64,000 nucleotides of DNA from Closterium sp. Naga37s-1 (lineage: Eukaryota; Streptophyta; Zygnematophyceae; Desmidiales; Closteriaceae): positions 2,320,653 through 2,384,652 of the forward strand of contig CANJKZ010000979.1 of assembly GCA_947471745.1 (NCBI GenBank). The letters run 5' to 3'. How positions within the stretch are numbered: the first letter of the stretch is position 1; each line of letters opens with the position of its first letter. The position numbers were made by a program, and so were the translations under genes. Positions 53,092 to 62,737 of the stretch are shown here, one piece after another. The notes below the pieces were generated by a model that had not been told where the DNA came from, made no database searches, and worked only from the letters and a program-made list of their open reading frames with translations.

Positions 53092-53960
53092 GGGTGGCTA
53101 GGCCGCTGGTGCCAGAGGTCGTACATTGCGCGGCCTCCAGGTGTGCCAAGGTATCGCACACGTGCTTCAGCGAGGGTTTCTTTAGGTTTTGTTTCCGGTT
53201 CTGCTGTTGTTGCTTCTTTCGCTTCTGTTTCTGCTGCTTCTTCCACTTCTGTTTCTGCCGCTGCTTTTGCCGTTGCAGCTTCTTCCGCTTCTGTTTCTGC
53301 TACTTCTTCTGATTCTGCTGTTGTTGCTGTTGATAGTGCGAGTGCTACAAAGTTACGGCCAGGGATGATAAAGAGGGGAGTGTTAGTGTGGTACCTTGTC
53401 GGGGGTCTTCATGTTTAGGGATGGACGGTAGGCGTCGCGGTGCGGTATTGGAGGTTCGGATCCCCAGGCGATAGTTCCCGTGGTAGTGCAATGGGCTTTC
53501 GCGGGGAGCTGTGGATATTGTAAGCTATCATGGTGTTCGACCAAGAGGGACAATAGTCACATTTTCTTCCTCTGTTCCCCCCCTTTGTTCTTCTCAGTGT
53601 TCAGGTGAGCCCCATCCAGATGCTTCGTTGGTGCCTTAGTTGCCGGCATTGCCCCGGTTACCGGTTGTTGTTTCCCAATCTCCGCCAGTAGTAGCCCATG
53701 TTCCGATAACCTCCACCACCAGGACGGCCTCGCTGAATAACCCACTCATCAAGCTGCTGTGGCAAGAGATTTTCCTGGCGACGAGACTGCCGCTGTTGTC
53801 CAGTACCGCCAGCACGCATGAAACCCCAAGCCCCAGGACTAGAGTGGCCTCGCTGAATAACCCACTCGCGAAGCTGCTGTGGCGATAGATTCTCCGACTG
53901 ACACTGCTGCTGCTGTCCACTGCCAGACGCTGCTACGACTGTGAGAGGCCATGACAGGCA
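53092..53960 (-). pseudogene. Continuation of the old copia: pre-integrase and gag tail
   Basis: Right-hand half of the element interrupted at 41661. Minus strand: LLPQQLDEWVIQRG and SPQQLREWVIQRG (two gag-tail repeats, 53640-53900), then FIIPGRNFVALAL and a Glu/Ala repeat (EEAAETEA), then YLGTPGGRAMYDLWHQR leading across the insertion into SHPSRH. Protease is not seen, so there is an internal deletion. Confidence 0.78.
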
Positions 53961-54039
53961 GTGGCAATTAGTAGCAGTGGCGCAAGGGCGTCAGAAGCGA
54001 CTGCTGTGGTTGCAGCTGTAGCAGTAGTGGTAGTCGCTG

Positions 54040-54790
54040 TAGTGGCAGGGTTGCGCACGGGCTGCAGGGCAGGGCAGCGCGCAGGCTGCAGGGCAGGGCG
54101 GCTCGCGGGCTGCTGGGCAGGGCAGCGCGCGGGCTGCAGGGTGTGCGGGCAGTAGGGCAGGGCAGCGCGAGGGCTGCAGGGCACGGGGGCTGCAGGGGAG
54201 GGCAGTGCGCAGGCTGCAGGGCAGGGCAGAGTGCGGGCAGTAGGGCAGGGCAGCGCATGGGCTGCAGGGCAGGGCAGCGCGCGGGCTGCAGGGCAGGGCA
54301 GCACGCGGGCTGCAAGGCAGGGCAGCGCGCAGGCTGCAGGGCAGCGCGCAGGCTGCAGGGCAGGGAGGCACGCGACGAGCAGGGCAGCGGGGCACGGGCA
54401 GCAAGGCAGGGTGCACATAGGCAGCGCGCGTGCAGGCAGGGCGTACGTAGGCGGCGCGCGTAGGCAGCGCGCGTGGGCAGCGCGTGCGGGCAGAGCGCAA
54501 GCTGCGCGCGTGCGTGGCGCAGGTGGCGCGCGGTGAGCAGGCGCAGGTGGCGCGCGGTGAGCAGGGCAGCGCGCGGCAAGCAGGGCAGCGTGCGGTGAGC
54601 AGGGCAGTGCGCGGTGAGCAGGGCAGTACGGGCAGCAGTGCAGCACGCGCGGCAGCAGGGCAGCGCGCGGCAGGGCAGCGCGGGGCAAGGCAGCGCTATA
54701 GCGCTGGGCAGGGCAGGGCAGCAGTGCGCGGCGAGCAGGGCAGCGCGTGGCGAGCAGGGCAACGCGCGACGGCAGCAGCTCCTGGGGCAG
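54040..54790 (-). repeat. GC-rich leader minisatellite (GCAGGGCAGCGCGCGGGCT units)
   Basis: Tandem units between an ATG-like start near 53950 and the primer site at 54838-54850. Leader of the element whose LTR survives only as 54851-54859. Confidence 0.88.
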
Positions 54791-54804
54791 TACGTACGGT
54801 TGGT

Positions 54805-54850
54805 GGGCCCTAACGGAGCGGTCCTACGGAGGGACCTGCTCTGAATACCA
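54805..54850 (-). promoter_or_regulatory. Primer site plus conserved GGGCCC signal
   Basis: Minus sense: TGGTATTCAGAGC starts at 54850, GGGCCCACC 40 nt on at 54810. The adjoining LTR is reduced to nine bases (TGTTAGAAA). Confidence 0.8.
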
Positions 54851-54859
54851 TGTTAGAAA

Positions 54860-54992
54860 TGTCAAACATATATGCTTAGTTGTATCTAGGCTGTATGGGG
54901 GCTAGCTTTAGGGGGTACATAAATCTTCTCGACATTTCACTTGTACCCCCCCCTTTCTCCTATTCCATTCATTCTCGTAACTTGTTTTCACA
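54860..54992 (+). repeat. Plus-oriented copia LTR, 133 bp
   Basis: TGTCAAACATATATGC to TTTTCACA, closely related to the inverted LTR 57426-57585. It is followed by its own primer site at 54993. To its left lies the primer site of an element facing the other way, so one LTR block has primer sites on both sides. Confidence 0.82.
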
Positions 54993-55021
54993 TGGTATTA
55001 GAGTAGGTTCCTATTGGGCCC
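54993..55021 (+). promoter_or_regulatory. Primer site plus conserved GGGCCC signal (short spacing)
   Basis: TGGTATTAGAG at 54993 and GGGCCCACC at 55016, 23 nt apart, the only case that departs from 39-41 nt. A deletion of about 17 nt would explain it. Confidence 0.75.
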
Positions 55022-55039
55022 ACCACCTACTACTGCGCC

Positions 55040-55285
55040 TACCTGGTTCCTAGCCCGCGCCCGGCCCTTACGATAGGCCGTACCTAGCCCGCGCTCGGCA
55101 ATTTTCACGCCCGCGCCCGGCCCGTACCTAGCCCGCGATCGCCCTGTCGACACCCACGCCCGGCCCCGTACCTAGCCAGCGCCCCGTCGACGCCAGCGAC
55201 CGGCCCCGTCGAAACCTGCGCCAGGCCCGTACCAAGCCCGCGCCCCGTCGACACCCGCGCCCGGCCCTTCCGTAGCCCCATCCAT
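55040..55285 (+). repeat. Leader repeats of a plus-oriented copia
   Basis: GCCCGCGCCCGGCCCGTACC-type units. They stop where minus-strand protease coding sequence begins at about 55286. Confidence 0.8.
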
Positions 55286-56775
55286 GAAGACCTGACAGAG
55301 AGCCGGACGGAACCGCCGGACACGGGAGGACAGTGGAGGAACTGGCAACGACCGGGCCACCAGAGGGATCAGCCAGTCTGACCGGAACAGGTGCAGGAAG
55401 AGGAGTGAGAGTGGTGCTGTCACGAAAGAAACAGCGCGAGGCGCCGGAGTCTAACGTGAAGGTGTGCAGGGCCTCAGTAGGTGCAGTACCAGGGGGAGTA
55501 CCAGACGCACTAGCACCTAGAGCAGTAGCGGCTATACCTGGGTCAGGCGGCACACACCAGTAACAGTCACCCTCAGCACTAAAAGACAAAGCATACATGG
55601 CAGAGATAATAACATCAAAGTCTAGGTCAAAGATGGCAACTCCGCCCAGCAAGGGCGCTCGACGTCATCACCAAACTCAGTGCGCCAGGCGTCGTCAAGG
55701 CGGGCAAAGCAGCGGCGCTCAGTGTGAAACCGCCCGCATGTCTTGCCCGCACGGGCACCCGTGCGAATGACATACGGGCAGGTCTCACTACCCTCGCCCG
55801 CCCCACGCTGAACCAGCCACTCAAGGAGCTGCTGAGGCGTCTGAGTCTCGCTCCGACGCTGCTGCTGCTGGCCCCGACCGCCACCAGGGCCTCCACGCTG
55901 AGGTCCAGACCGACTACCACTGGTCCCACCGCCTCCACTGCCGCCACCCCCTCCGCTGCCTCCACCGCCGCCACCAGAGCCTCCACCTCCGCCACCGGTC
56001 CCACCGCCGCCACCACCTCCACCGCCTCCGCCTCCTCTACCGCTGCCCCCACTGCCACGCCCACTGCCACCTCCACCACCACCGCTGCCTCCTCCACTAC
56101 CCCGGCCACCCTTGCCCTTGCTGTTGCGGCGCTTCGTACTAGTCGAAGCAGCACCGACGTCCTCAGGAACAGAGACGTCTGCAGCAGCAGCAGAGGCGAA
56201 GGAGGAGGAAAGGGGGGAGGGGGAGCACCCCTCAAAGAAGGGTGAGTGCGGGGTGCCACGAGCAGCACCTACAGCAACTGCACTAGTCTCAGCTGCGAGG
56301 AGATGCTGCTCGAGGAGGTCAACAGTGAGGGAAGTGGGGTCGAGGGTGAGGAAGTGGTCCCTGACAGAGCGAAGGGAGTCAGGGAGGCGAGTGACTATGA
56401 AGTAGAGGGTGATGAACATGGGGGGCTGGTTCGTGAGAAGGAACTCAGCAGGAACGGTAGCGCGGTAGCGAGCGTCGCTAGTGCGCAGGTGGGTAACCAG
56501 GTCCGCTACTGTGGCAAAAGCCGACAGCTCAGGGAACAGGTAGGGCAGGAGCAGTCTGCCAAGAGCAGTAGTGGCAGGGGAGGAGTAGCGAGCAACTACA
56601 GCGTCGTAGAAGGCCTGTGCTGTCCTGTGCTTGCCAAAGTGAGCACATTCTGTTGCGGGCAGGTGGTTGCGAATGGCCAAGCGGGCAGTAGCGTCACGAG
56701 AGAGCCACTGGGAACGAGTCGAAACGTCAGCTGTGGCGGGAGGGGTTGGAGCGGCACCGGACACGGGGCCAAACA
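55286..56775 (-). pseudogene. Copia gag and protease fragment
   Basis: Minus strand: gag lacking its first 60 or so codons (starts at SGAAPTPPATADVSTRSQW), then LPATECAHFGKHRTAQAFYD, LRSVRDHFLTLDPTSLTV, a Gly/Ser tract (55900-56110), TPQQLLEWLVQRG and a Cys/His stretch. After a frameshift near 55640 come IFDLDFDVI and protease TLDSGASRCFFRD, ending at SLSGLH where inverted leader repeats begin. Confidence 0.88.
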
Positions 56776-57370
56776 AGGGGCCGAGGGGCCTAGGGGGGCC
56801 GAGGGGCCTAGGGGGGCGAGGGGCCAAACAAGGGGCCGAGGGTCCTAGGGGGGGGGCCGAGGGGCCTAGGGGGCCGAGGGGCCAAACAAGGGGCCGGGGG
56901 GCCGGGCGCCGGTCTTTGAGGTGGGGCCGAGTGGCCTAGGGGCCGCGGGGCCAAACAAGGGGCCGGGGGGCCTAGGGGGGGCCGAGGGGCCTAGGGGGCC
57001 GAGGGGCCAAACAAGGGGCCGGGGGGCCGGGCGCCGGTCTCTGAGGTGGGGCCGAGGGGCCTAGGGGCCGCGGGGCCAAACAAGAGGCCGAGGGGCCTAG
57101 GGGGCCGAGGGGCCTAGGGGGCCGAGGGGCCAAACAAGGGGCCGGGCGCCGGTCTCTGAGGTGGGGCCGAGTGGCCTAGGGGCCGCGGGGCTAAACAAGG
57201 GGCCGGGAGGCCTAGGGGGGGCCGAGGGGCCTAGGGGTTCGAGGAACCAAACAAGGGGCCGGGTGGCCGGGCGCCGGTCTCTGAGGTGGGGCCGAGGGGC
57301 CTAGGGGCCGCGGGGCCAAACAAGGGGCCGAGGGGCCAAACAAGTCGACGGGCTAGGTACGGGCAGTGGA
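56776..57370 (-). repeat. Leader minisatellite, units near 120 bp
   Basis: Four to five copies built from GGGGCCGAGGGGCCTAGG, GGGGCCAAACAAGGGGCC and GGGCGCCGGTCTCTGAGG. It has invaded the start of gag. Confidence 0.9.
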
Positions 57371-57379
57371 GTAGGTGGT

Positions 57380-57425
57380 GGGCCCATTGAGATTAGGTCC
57401 TAAGACTTAATTGCTCTTAATACCA
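57380..57425 (-). promoter_or_regulatory. Primer site plus conserved GGGCCC signal
   Basis: Minus sense: TGGTATTAAGAGC starts at 57425, GGGCCCACC 40 nt on at 57385. Confidence 0.8.
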
Positions 57426-57585
57426 TGTTAGAATCTTAGGCGAGAATGATTTACTTGGAAGCAAGGAAGGGTACAAGTAGAATGTCGAGAGAATTCTGTA
57501 CCCCCTAAGGCTAAACCCACTATAGCCTAGACAAATGTAAACACATGAACTAAGCCTAGATATAACTAAGCATATATGTTTGACA
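57426..57585 (-). repeat. Copia 5' LTR, 160 bp
   Basis: TGTTAGAATC to TTTGACA on the plus strand. Its outer edge abuts the coding sequence of another copia (57586). It is an inverted relative of 54860-54992. Confidence 0.88.
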
Positions 57586-60290
57586 AGCAGTGGCCAGAAA
57601 ACCAGTGACAGCTGGACTAGCAGCACGTAGGGAGTCAGACGCAGGGTCCGGACTGGCAGGAAGAGAGGACGCTGGAGGAGACGGCAGAGGTACACGCTGT
57701 GAAGCAGTGGAAGGACGCAGAGTCATAGAGTGAGTGCCAGGGACAGGAGGAGGACGCGGACGCGAAACACGACCAGCGCGAACAGTGCGGACAGGCAACT
57801 CAAAACAAGACTCAGGCGACACAGGACGCGACTCAGGCTCACGACGCTCCGTAAGACCTCTAGTCGGTCCAGAGTAAGGAGAAGGACCAGGCAGTGGAGA
57901 GGCCGGGTACAACTGCGACTGGGACTGGACAGGCGGTGGACTCAAGAAAGGAGGAGGAGGACCAGGAGAAGGCGGGGAGCCAAGAACCTGCTGAAGGAGT
58001 GGAACGTAGTACGGCCGCGGCCGCGCAGCGCCTCCAGAAACAGCAGAAACAAAACCGGCACCCTCAGCCCCAGGGTCTCCAGTCCCAACAGCACCTCGAG
58101 CAGCTCCAGTAGCTCCAGCAGCAGCTGCACCTCCAGCAGCTCCAGCAGCACCTCCAGCAGCTCTAGCAGCACCAGCACCAGCAGCACCAGCAGCACCGCC
58201 AGCAGCACCAGCAGCACCTCCAGCAGCTCCAGTAGCACCTCCAACAGCTCCAGTAGCACTAGCACCAGCAGCACCTCCAGCAGCTCCAGCAGCACCAGCA
58301 CCAGCAGTACCTCCAGCAGCTCCAGGAGCACCTCAAGCAGCTCCAGCAGCACCAGCACCAGCAGCACCAGCAGCACCGCCAGCAGCACCAGCAGCACCTC
58401 CAGCAGCTCCAGCAGCACCTCCAGCAGCTCCAGTAGCACTAGCACCAGCAGTACCTCCAGCAGCTCCAGGAGCACCTCCAGCAGCTCCAGCAGCACCAGC
58501 ACCAGCCGCACCTCGACAGCATGGAGAGTACCACTCACGAAGCTGCTGCGGAGAGAGGGGCTCCCATCTCGACGGGACACCTAGAGCACCTCCAGACTCA
58601 GCACACGCAGGCTCAGCACCCCCAGGCTCAGCACGCCCAGACTCAGCACCCCCAGACTCAGCACCCCCAGGCTCCACACGCTCAGGCTCAGCACTCCTAG
58701 CAGCATCTGAGTCGACAGCTACCTCGACCGGCTCGGCAGGGTCTACCTGGGACACACCTGAGGGGGCAGGACCCTGAGGGGGGAGGGGGTCTACCGGGGG
58801 AGTACCTGATGCTAGGAAGAGCGGCGGGGGGGGGAAAGAGGCAGTGCGGTAGGGAAAGAGACGGTAGTAAGACACCGACTCGTCAAACGTGATGTCCTGA
58901 GAGGACAGAACACGACGCGAGGTGGGGTGCTAGAACTGCCACCTGGGTGCGTCAGGAGGGAAGCCAAGGAAGACACAGGGAACGGCACGGGAGGACAGCT
59001 TGTCCGCTGAAGTATCGCGGACAAAAGCTCGAGATCCCCAGACACGGAACGCGGACACATCACCAACCTTCCCCGTCCACCGTAGAGTAGGTGTGGTCTC
59101 CGGCAAGGAGACACGAGGCTGAAGGTTGATCTGATGCGCAGCGTACTGAACCGCGAACGGCCACAGAAAGTGGGGAGCAGCCGCATGGATCATGGACGTA
59201 TGAGCGACGTCCATGACCATGCCAATGCGGCGCTCAGCAATCCCATTTTGCTGTGGGGAGGCCGGAAGCGTGAACGTCTGGCGGATGCCCTCCGCACGAC
59301 AGAAGGCCCTCAGGAGGTCGGAGGAAAACTCACCACCTCTGTCTAAGTGCAGACGCAGAACAGGGAGGTCCGAGCCGAAGCGCTCGCTGAGCCGGCGACG
59401 AGCACCGCGGATCCAGTCGATCAACACCTCAGGGACCTCACCCTTGCTGCGCAAGGGGAAGACTGAGGTGTAACGCGAGTAGTCGTCAACGACCAGCAGG
59501 AAGTAACGCTCGTGACCCTGTCCACGGACGCGGGCTGGGCCCCACACGTCCATGTGAAGAGTCTGCAGAGGAGCCTCAGTCGGAGGAAACGAGGAGGAGT
59601 GAGGAGCGGCGCGCTGCCTGCCCTCGACACAGGGAACACAGGTAGGGGCAGGCCCCGGAGGAAGGGGAGGGAGGGACCGGGGTAGACCCGAGACAAGGGT
59701 ACGGGAGGCCATACCTCGAAGACGAGGCAGGGAGGGGTGACCAAGGCGGTGGTGCCAAAGGAGAGTCTCGTGCGACAGAGGACGACACGAGCAGGGAGCA
59801 GACGCAGGACTAGACCTGGACGCAGCAGCAAACACCTGACTAGACGCAGCTACCTGACCAGACGCAGAGACCGGAGGAGGCGCAGTAGTCAGTGTGTACA
59901 GACTCGACCCTGGCCTACGGGTGAACGTGGCCAGGTGGCGGCCCGTCCGAGAGCAAGTGCAGTGGGTCACACACTGACCTCCAGGGGCGAACTGGTCAAC
60001 CCACGCGTCCTGGAGGTCAGCTCCACTCACCAAGTTCGTAGAAAACGAGGGGAGTTGGAGTCCCGATACCAAGCCCGACGGGGCCGCAGGATACGGTAAA
60101 ACCGTGGAAGAGTGCGCAAGGACTGGGCCCCCAGAGGGGTCAGCAAGGGAGACTGCGACAGGCCGACTGAGCGGCGTGAGTGTGGTGCTGTCTCTAAAGA
60201 AAGAGCGCGAAGCACCAGAGTCAAGTGTGAAAGTGTGCAAGGCCTCAGTAGGTGCAGTACCAGAGAGAGCAGACTTACCAGCACCTGGAG
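57586..60290 (-). pseudogene. Copia protease, integrase and linker fragment
   Basis: Minus strand: LHTFTLDSGASRSFFRD, the integrase finger (HHRLGHPSLPRL, CVPCVEG) and core (HMDVWGP, HLDRGGEF, SPQQNGIAE) in an open frame 60240-58930. A stop follows WQF, then SYYRLFPYR, LSPQQLREWYSP, a Gly/Ala repeat and a Pro/Ser-rich linker ending at VTGFLAT where an LTR interrupts it. Gag, RT and RNase H are absent. Leader repeats join straight to the protease. Confidence 0.92.
58080..58515 (-). repeat. CTCCAGCAG minisatellite in the integrase-RT linker
   Basis: Repeats of GCTCCAGCAGCACCTCCA type encode Gly-Ala-Ala-rich protein on the minus strand. A similar but shorter tract occurs at 48600-48880 and at 46255-46395 in the 11.4-kb copia. 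Confidence 0.9.
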
Positions 60291-60299
60291 CAGCAGTAA

Positions 60300-61285
60300 C
60301 AGTAGGGCAGTGCAGGGCAGTGCTGCTCAGTGGGGCGGCGCGGCTCAGTAGGGCGGTGCGGCTCAGTGGGCGGCGCGGCTCAGTGGGCGGCGCGGCTCGG
60401 CTGGGCGGCGCGGCTCGGCTGGGCGGCGCGGGTGCTTACTAGGGGCGGGTGCGGGGCCGGGCCGTGACAGCAGGGGCCGCGCGAGTAGGGGTGGCGACGG
60501 CAGGGGGGGCGCGACAGCAGGGGGCGCGCCAGCAGAGGGTCGCGTTAGCAGGGGGGCCGCGACAGCAGGGGGCGCGCCAGCAGGAGGCCGCGTCAGCACG
60601 GGGGGCGCGACAGCAGGGGGCGCGTCAGCAGGGGGGGGGGGGGCGCGTCAGCAGGGGTCGCGCCAGCAGGGGCCGCGCCAGCAGGGGGCCGTGTCAGCAG
60701 GGGTCGCACCAGCAGGGGCCGCGCCAGCAGGGGGCCGCGTCAGCAGGGGTCGCACCAGCAGGGGCCGCGCCAGCAGGGGGCCGCGTCAGCAGGGGGCCGC
60801 GTCAGCAGGGGCCGCGTCAGCAGTGGGGCCGCGTCAGCAGGGGTCGCGACTACAGGGGGCCGCGCCAGGTGGGGCCGCTCCAGCAGGGGGCCGCGTCAGT
60901 AGGGGCCGCGCCAGCAGCAGGGGCCACGACGGGCTAGGGCCCCTACAACAGTAGGGGCCGCTTCGGCAGTAGGGGCCGCGACGGGCTAGGGGCCGCGACG
61001 GGCTAGGGGCCGCGACGGGCTAGGGGCCGCGACGGGCAAGGGGCCGCGACGGGCTAGGGGCCGCGACGGGCTAGGGGCCGCGACAGGCTAGGGGCCGCGA
61101 CGGGCTAGGGGCCGCGATGGGCTAGAGGCCGCGACAGGCTAGGAGCCGCGATGGGCTAGGGGCCGCGACGGGCAAGGGGTCGCGACGGGCTAGGGGCCGC
61201 GACGGGCTAGGGGCCGCGACGGGCAAGGGGCCGCGACGGGCTAGGGGTCGCGAAAGGGCTAGGGCGCGATGCGCGCTTCGGGCAG
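60300..61285 (-). repeat. Leader minisatellite in two zones
   Basis: 60300-60430 GGGCGGCGCGGCTCA units; 60450-60960 AGCAGGGGCCGCGCC units; 60960-61270 GGGGCCGCGACGGGCTA units. Untranslated leader of the element with LTR 61356-61485. Confidence 0.9.
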
Positions 61286-61308
61286 GGCAAGAAAAAAAAA
61301 ATCGTGGT

Positions 61309-61355
61309 GGGCCCTTAAAAAAACGTTCCCACTAGGGAACCTGCTCAGAATACCA
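61309..61355 (-). promoter_or_regulatory. Primer site plus conserved GGGCCC signal
   Basis: Minus sense: TGGTATTCTGAGC starts at 61355, GGGCCCACC 41 nt on at 61314. A hairpin AGGTTCCCTAGTGGGAACG lies between. Confidence 0.82.
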
Positions 61356-61485
61356 TGTTAGAATGTGAGCGAATGAATGACTGAACTAGAAAGCAGGTGG
61401 GTACATATAGGAAACCTAAAAGTGTTGTACCCTGTAAGGACTACCCCACTACAGCCTAAACAGACTATAGCATATAAGCTTGACA
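61356..61485 (-). repeat. Copia 5' LTR, 130 bp
   Basis: TGTTAGAATGTGAG to GCTTGACA on the plus strand, inserted into another leader minisatellite (61486-61712). Confidence 0.88.
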
Positions 61486-61712
61486 GCGACTGCAGGGGGG
61501 CCGCGACTGCAGGGGGGCGCGTCAGGAGGGGGCCGCGTCAGGAGGGGCCGCGCCAGTAGGGGGCCGCGCCAGCAAGGGGCCGCGTCAGTAGGGTCGCGCC
61601 AGCAGGGGGCCGCGTCAGCAGGGGCCGCGTCAGCAGTGGGCCGCGTCAGCAGTGGGCCGCGTCAGAAGGGGCCGCGTCAGCAGCAGGGGCCACGACGGGC
61701 TAGGGCCGCGAC
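61486..61712 (-). repeat. Leader minisatellite of a further copia
   Basis: Same unit type as 60450-60960 (GGGGGCCGCGTCAGCAG). Its own LTR and primer site are not found to the right, where TGTCAAATTACTG begins. Confidence 0.8.
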
Positions 61713-61990
61713 TGTCAAATTACTGTAACGAAGTTCACTTTAGGAGGCGATGTGTTGAAAATCAGATTTCCTTCGCATTCAAACCCTGCACAGGCTGCGC
61801 GTCCAGTCAGCAAGTGCTGTCAGAAGCTCCTAGTGACTCATTTTGAGTGTATGTGCTGGCAGGGAATCTTTCCCTGCCAAGTAGCGAGAGTTTTTCACCC
61901 ACAACCCTGTTTCAAATCGACTCGATTGGGTGCGCAATGACGCGAACTACATTTTCGTGCTAGTAGTTTAAAATTGTATATTTGTTATTT
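61713..61990. other. Unassigned, between leader repeats and a TIR remnant
   Basis: Contains GGCAGGGAATC..CCCTGCC, a short inverted repeat. No gene motif. Confidence 0.35.
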
Positions 61991-62098
61991 TATAAGCGCA
62001 TGCGCTTATATTTTTCACTCAATTATAAGCGCACCCCCCTGAAAAAAAACATGTTTTATTATAAGCACAGGTGCGCTTATATCCGGGGTGATACGGTA
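61991..62098. mobile_element. Remnant of a TACCGTA-type TIR element
   Basis: Begins with a perfect 20-bp palindrome (TATAAGCGCA and its complement). The right end, CTTATATCCGGGG..ATACGGTA, is the inverse of TACCGTA..CCCCGGATATAAG, close to the ends of 21794-22362. Left end unclear. Confidence 0.5.
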
Positions 62099-62114
62099 CT
62101 GTCCGACATCCAAG

Positions 62115-62242
62115 ATGGCAGCTGACTACTTGACCAAGAAACTCGGAAAACAGAAGTTCGAGTACTGCATGCTGCTGACTGGACAAGGACATGTCATCAG
62201 CAACGATCCTCCAGAAGCGAAGGGGAGTGTTGGAAACAAGTG
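62115..62242 (+). pseudogene. Copia RNase H C-terminus
   Basis: Plus-strand tail of a copia polyprotein: ADYLTKKLGKQKFEY followed by MLLTGQGHV and a stop at 62240-62242 inside the LTR. Everything upstream is lost or replaced by the TIR remnant. Confidence 0.85.
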
Positions 62243-62737
62243 ATTTATAACGCTTCTGTCGTATCGAAGCTTCGACACAAAACGGAACTGACTACAGCGA
62301 AGAAGCACTCCAGTCAACCAAGGCAACCGTCGGAGGTTGCGCGAAGGTCAAAGGTCTCCGACCTTTGACCTGACGAAACGTACAGTGCGACAGTAAGGAC
62401 ACATAACTGACTCGTTACAGAGCAGTTACCCGAGTCGGCACTATATCGAACCGCAACAGCAAAAACAGTTAAAATAGAACTTTCCATATTCCTTTGTAAT
62501 CATATAAAAGCCTTGTACTTCTCTGCTATTATCAACATATCTTGTTCTCACACACCAGTACAAGGTGGTTCAAGTAATTCTTCATTAAACGCTTTTGCTA
62601 TTACATCTCTACTTCAACACCCGATCTTAGTCCTGAAAGTTCGTAAGGGCTTTTCTCAGCCCAACAAACCCTTCGCTCATTGTATTCTTGTCTAGATAGT
62701 GCAATCCTCGCTTGCTCACTCAATTGCACTCGTAACA
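62228..62737 (+). repeat. Copia 3' LTR, about 510 bp
   Basis: Starts TGTTGGAAAC after the purine tract GAAGCGAAGGGGAG and ends CTCGTAACA. It has a TATA-like CATATAAAAG near 62502 and a hairpin AGGTCAAAGGT/ACCTTTGACCT at about 62346-62371. The right boundary is tentative. Confidence 0.7.

Noticed and set aside
53933..54813. Cys/Ala-rich frames of up to 264 codons
   Set aside because: They are products of the GCAGGGCAGCGCGCGGG leader repeat, with no start context or conserved motif.
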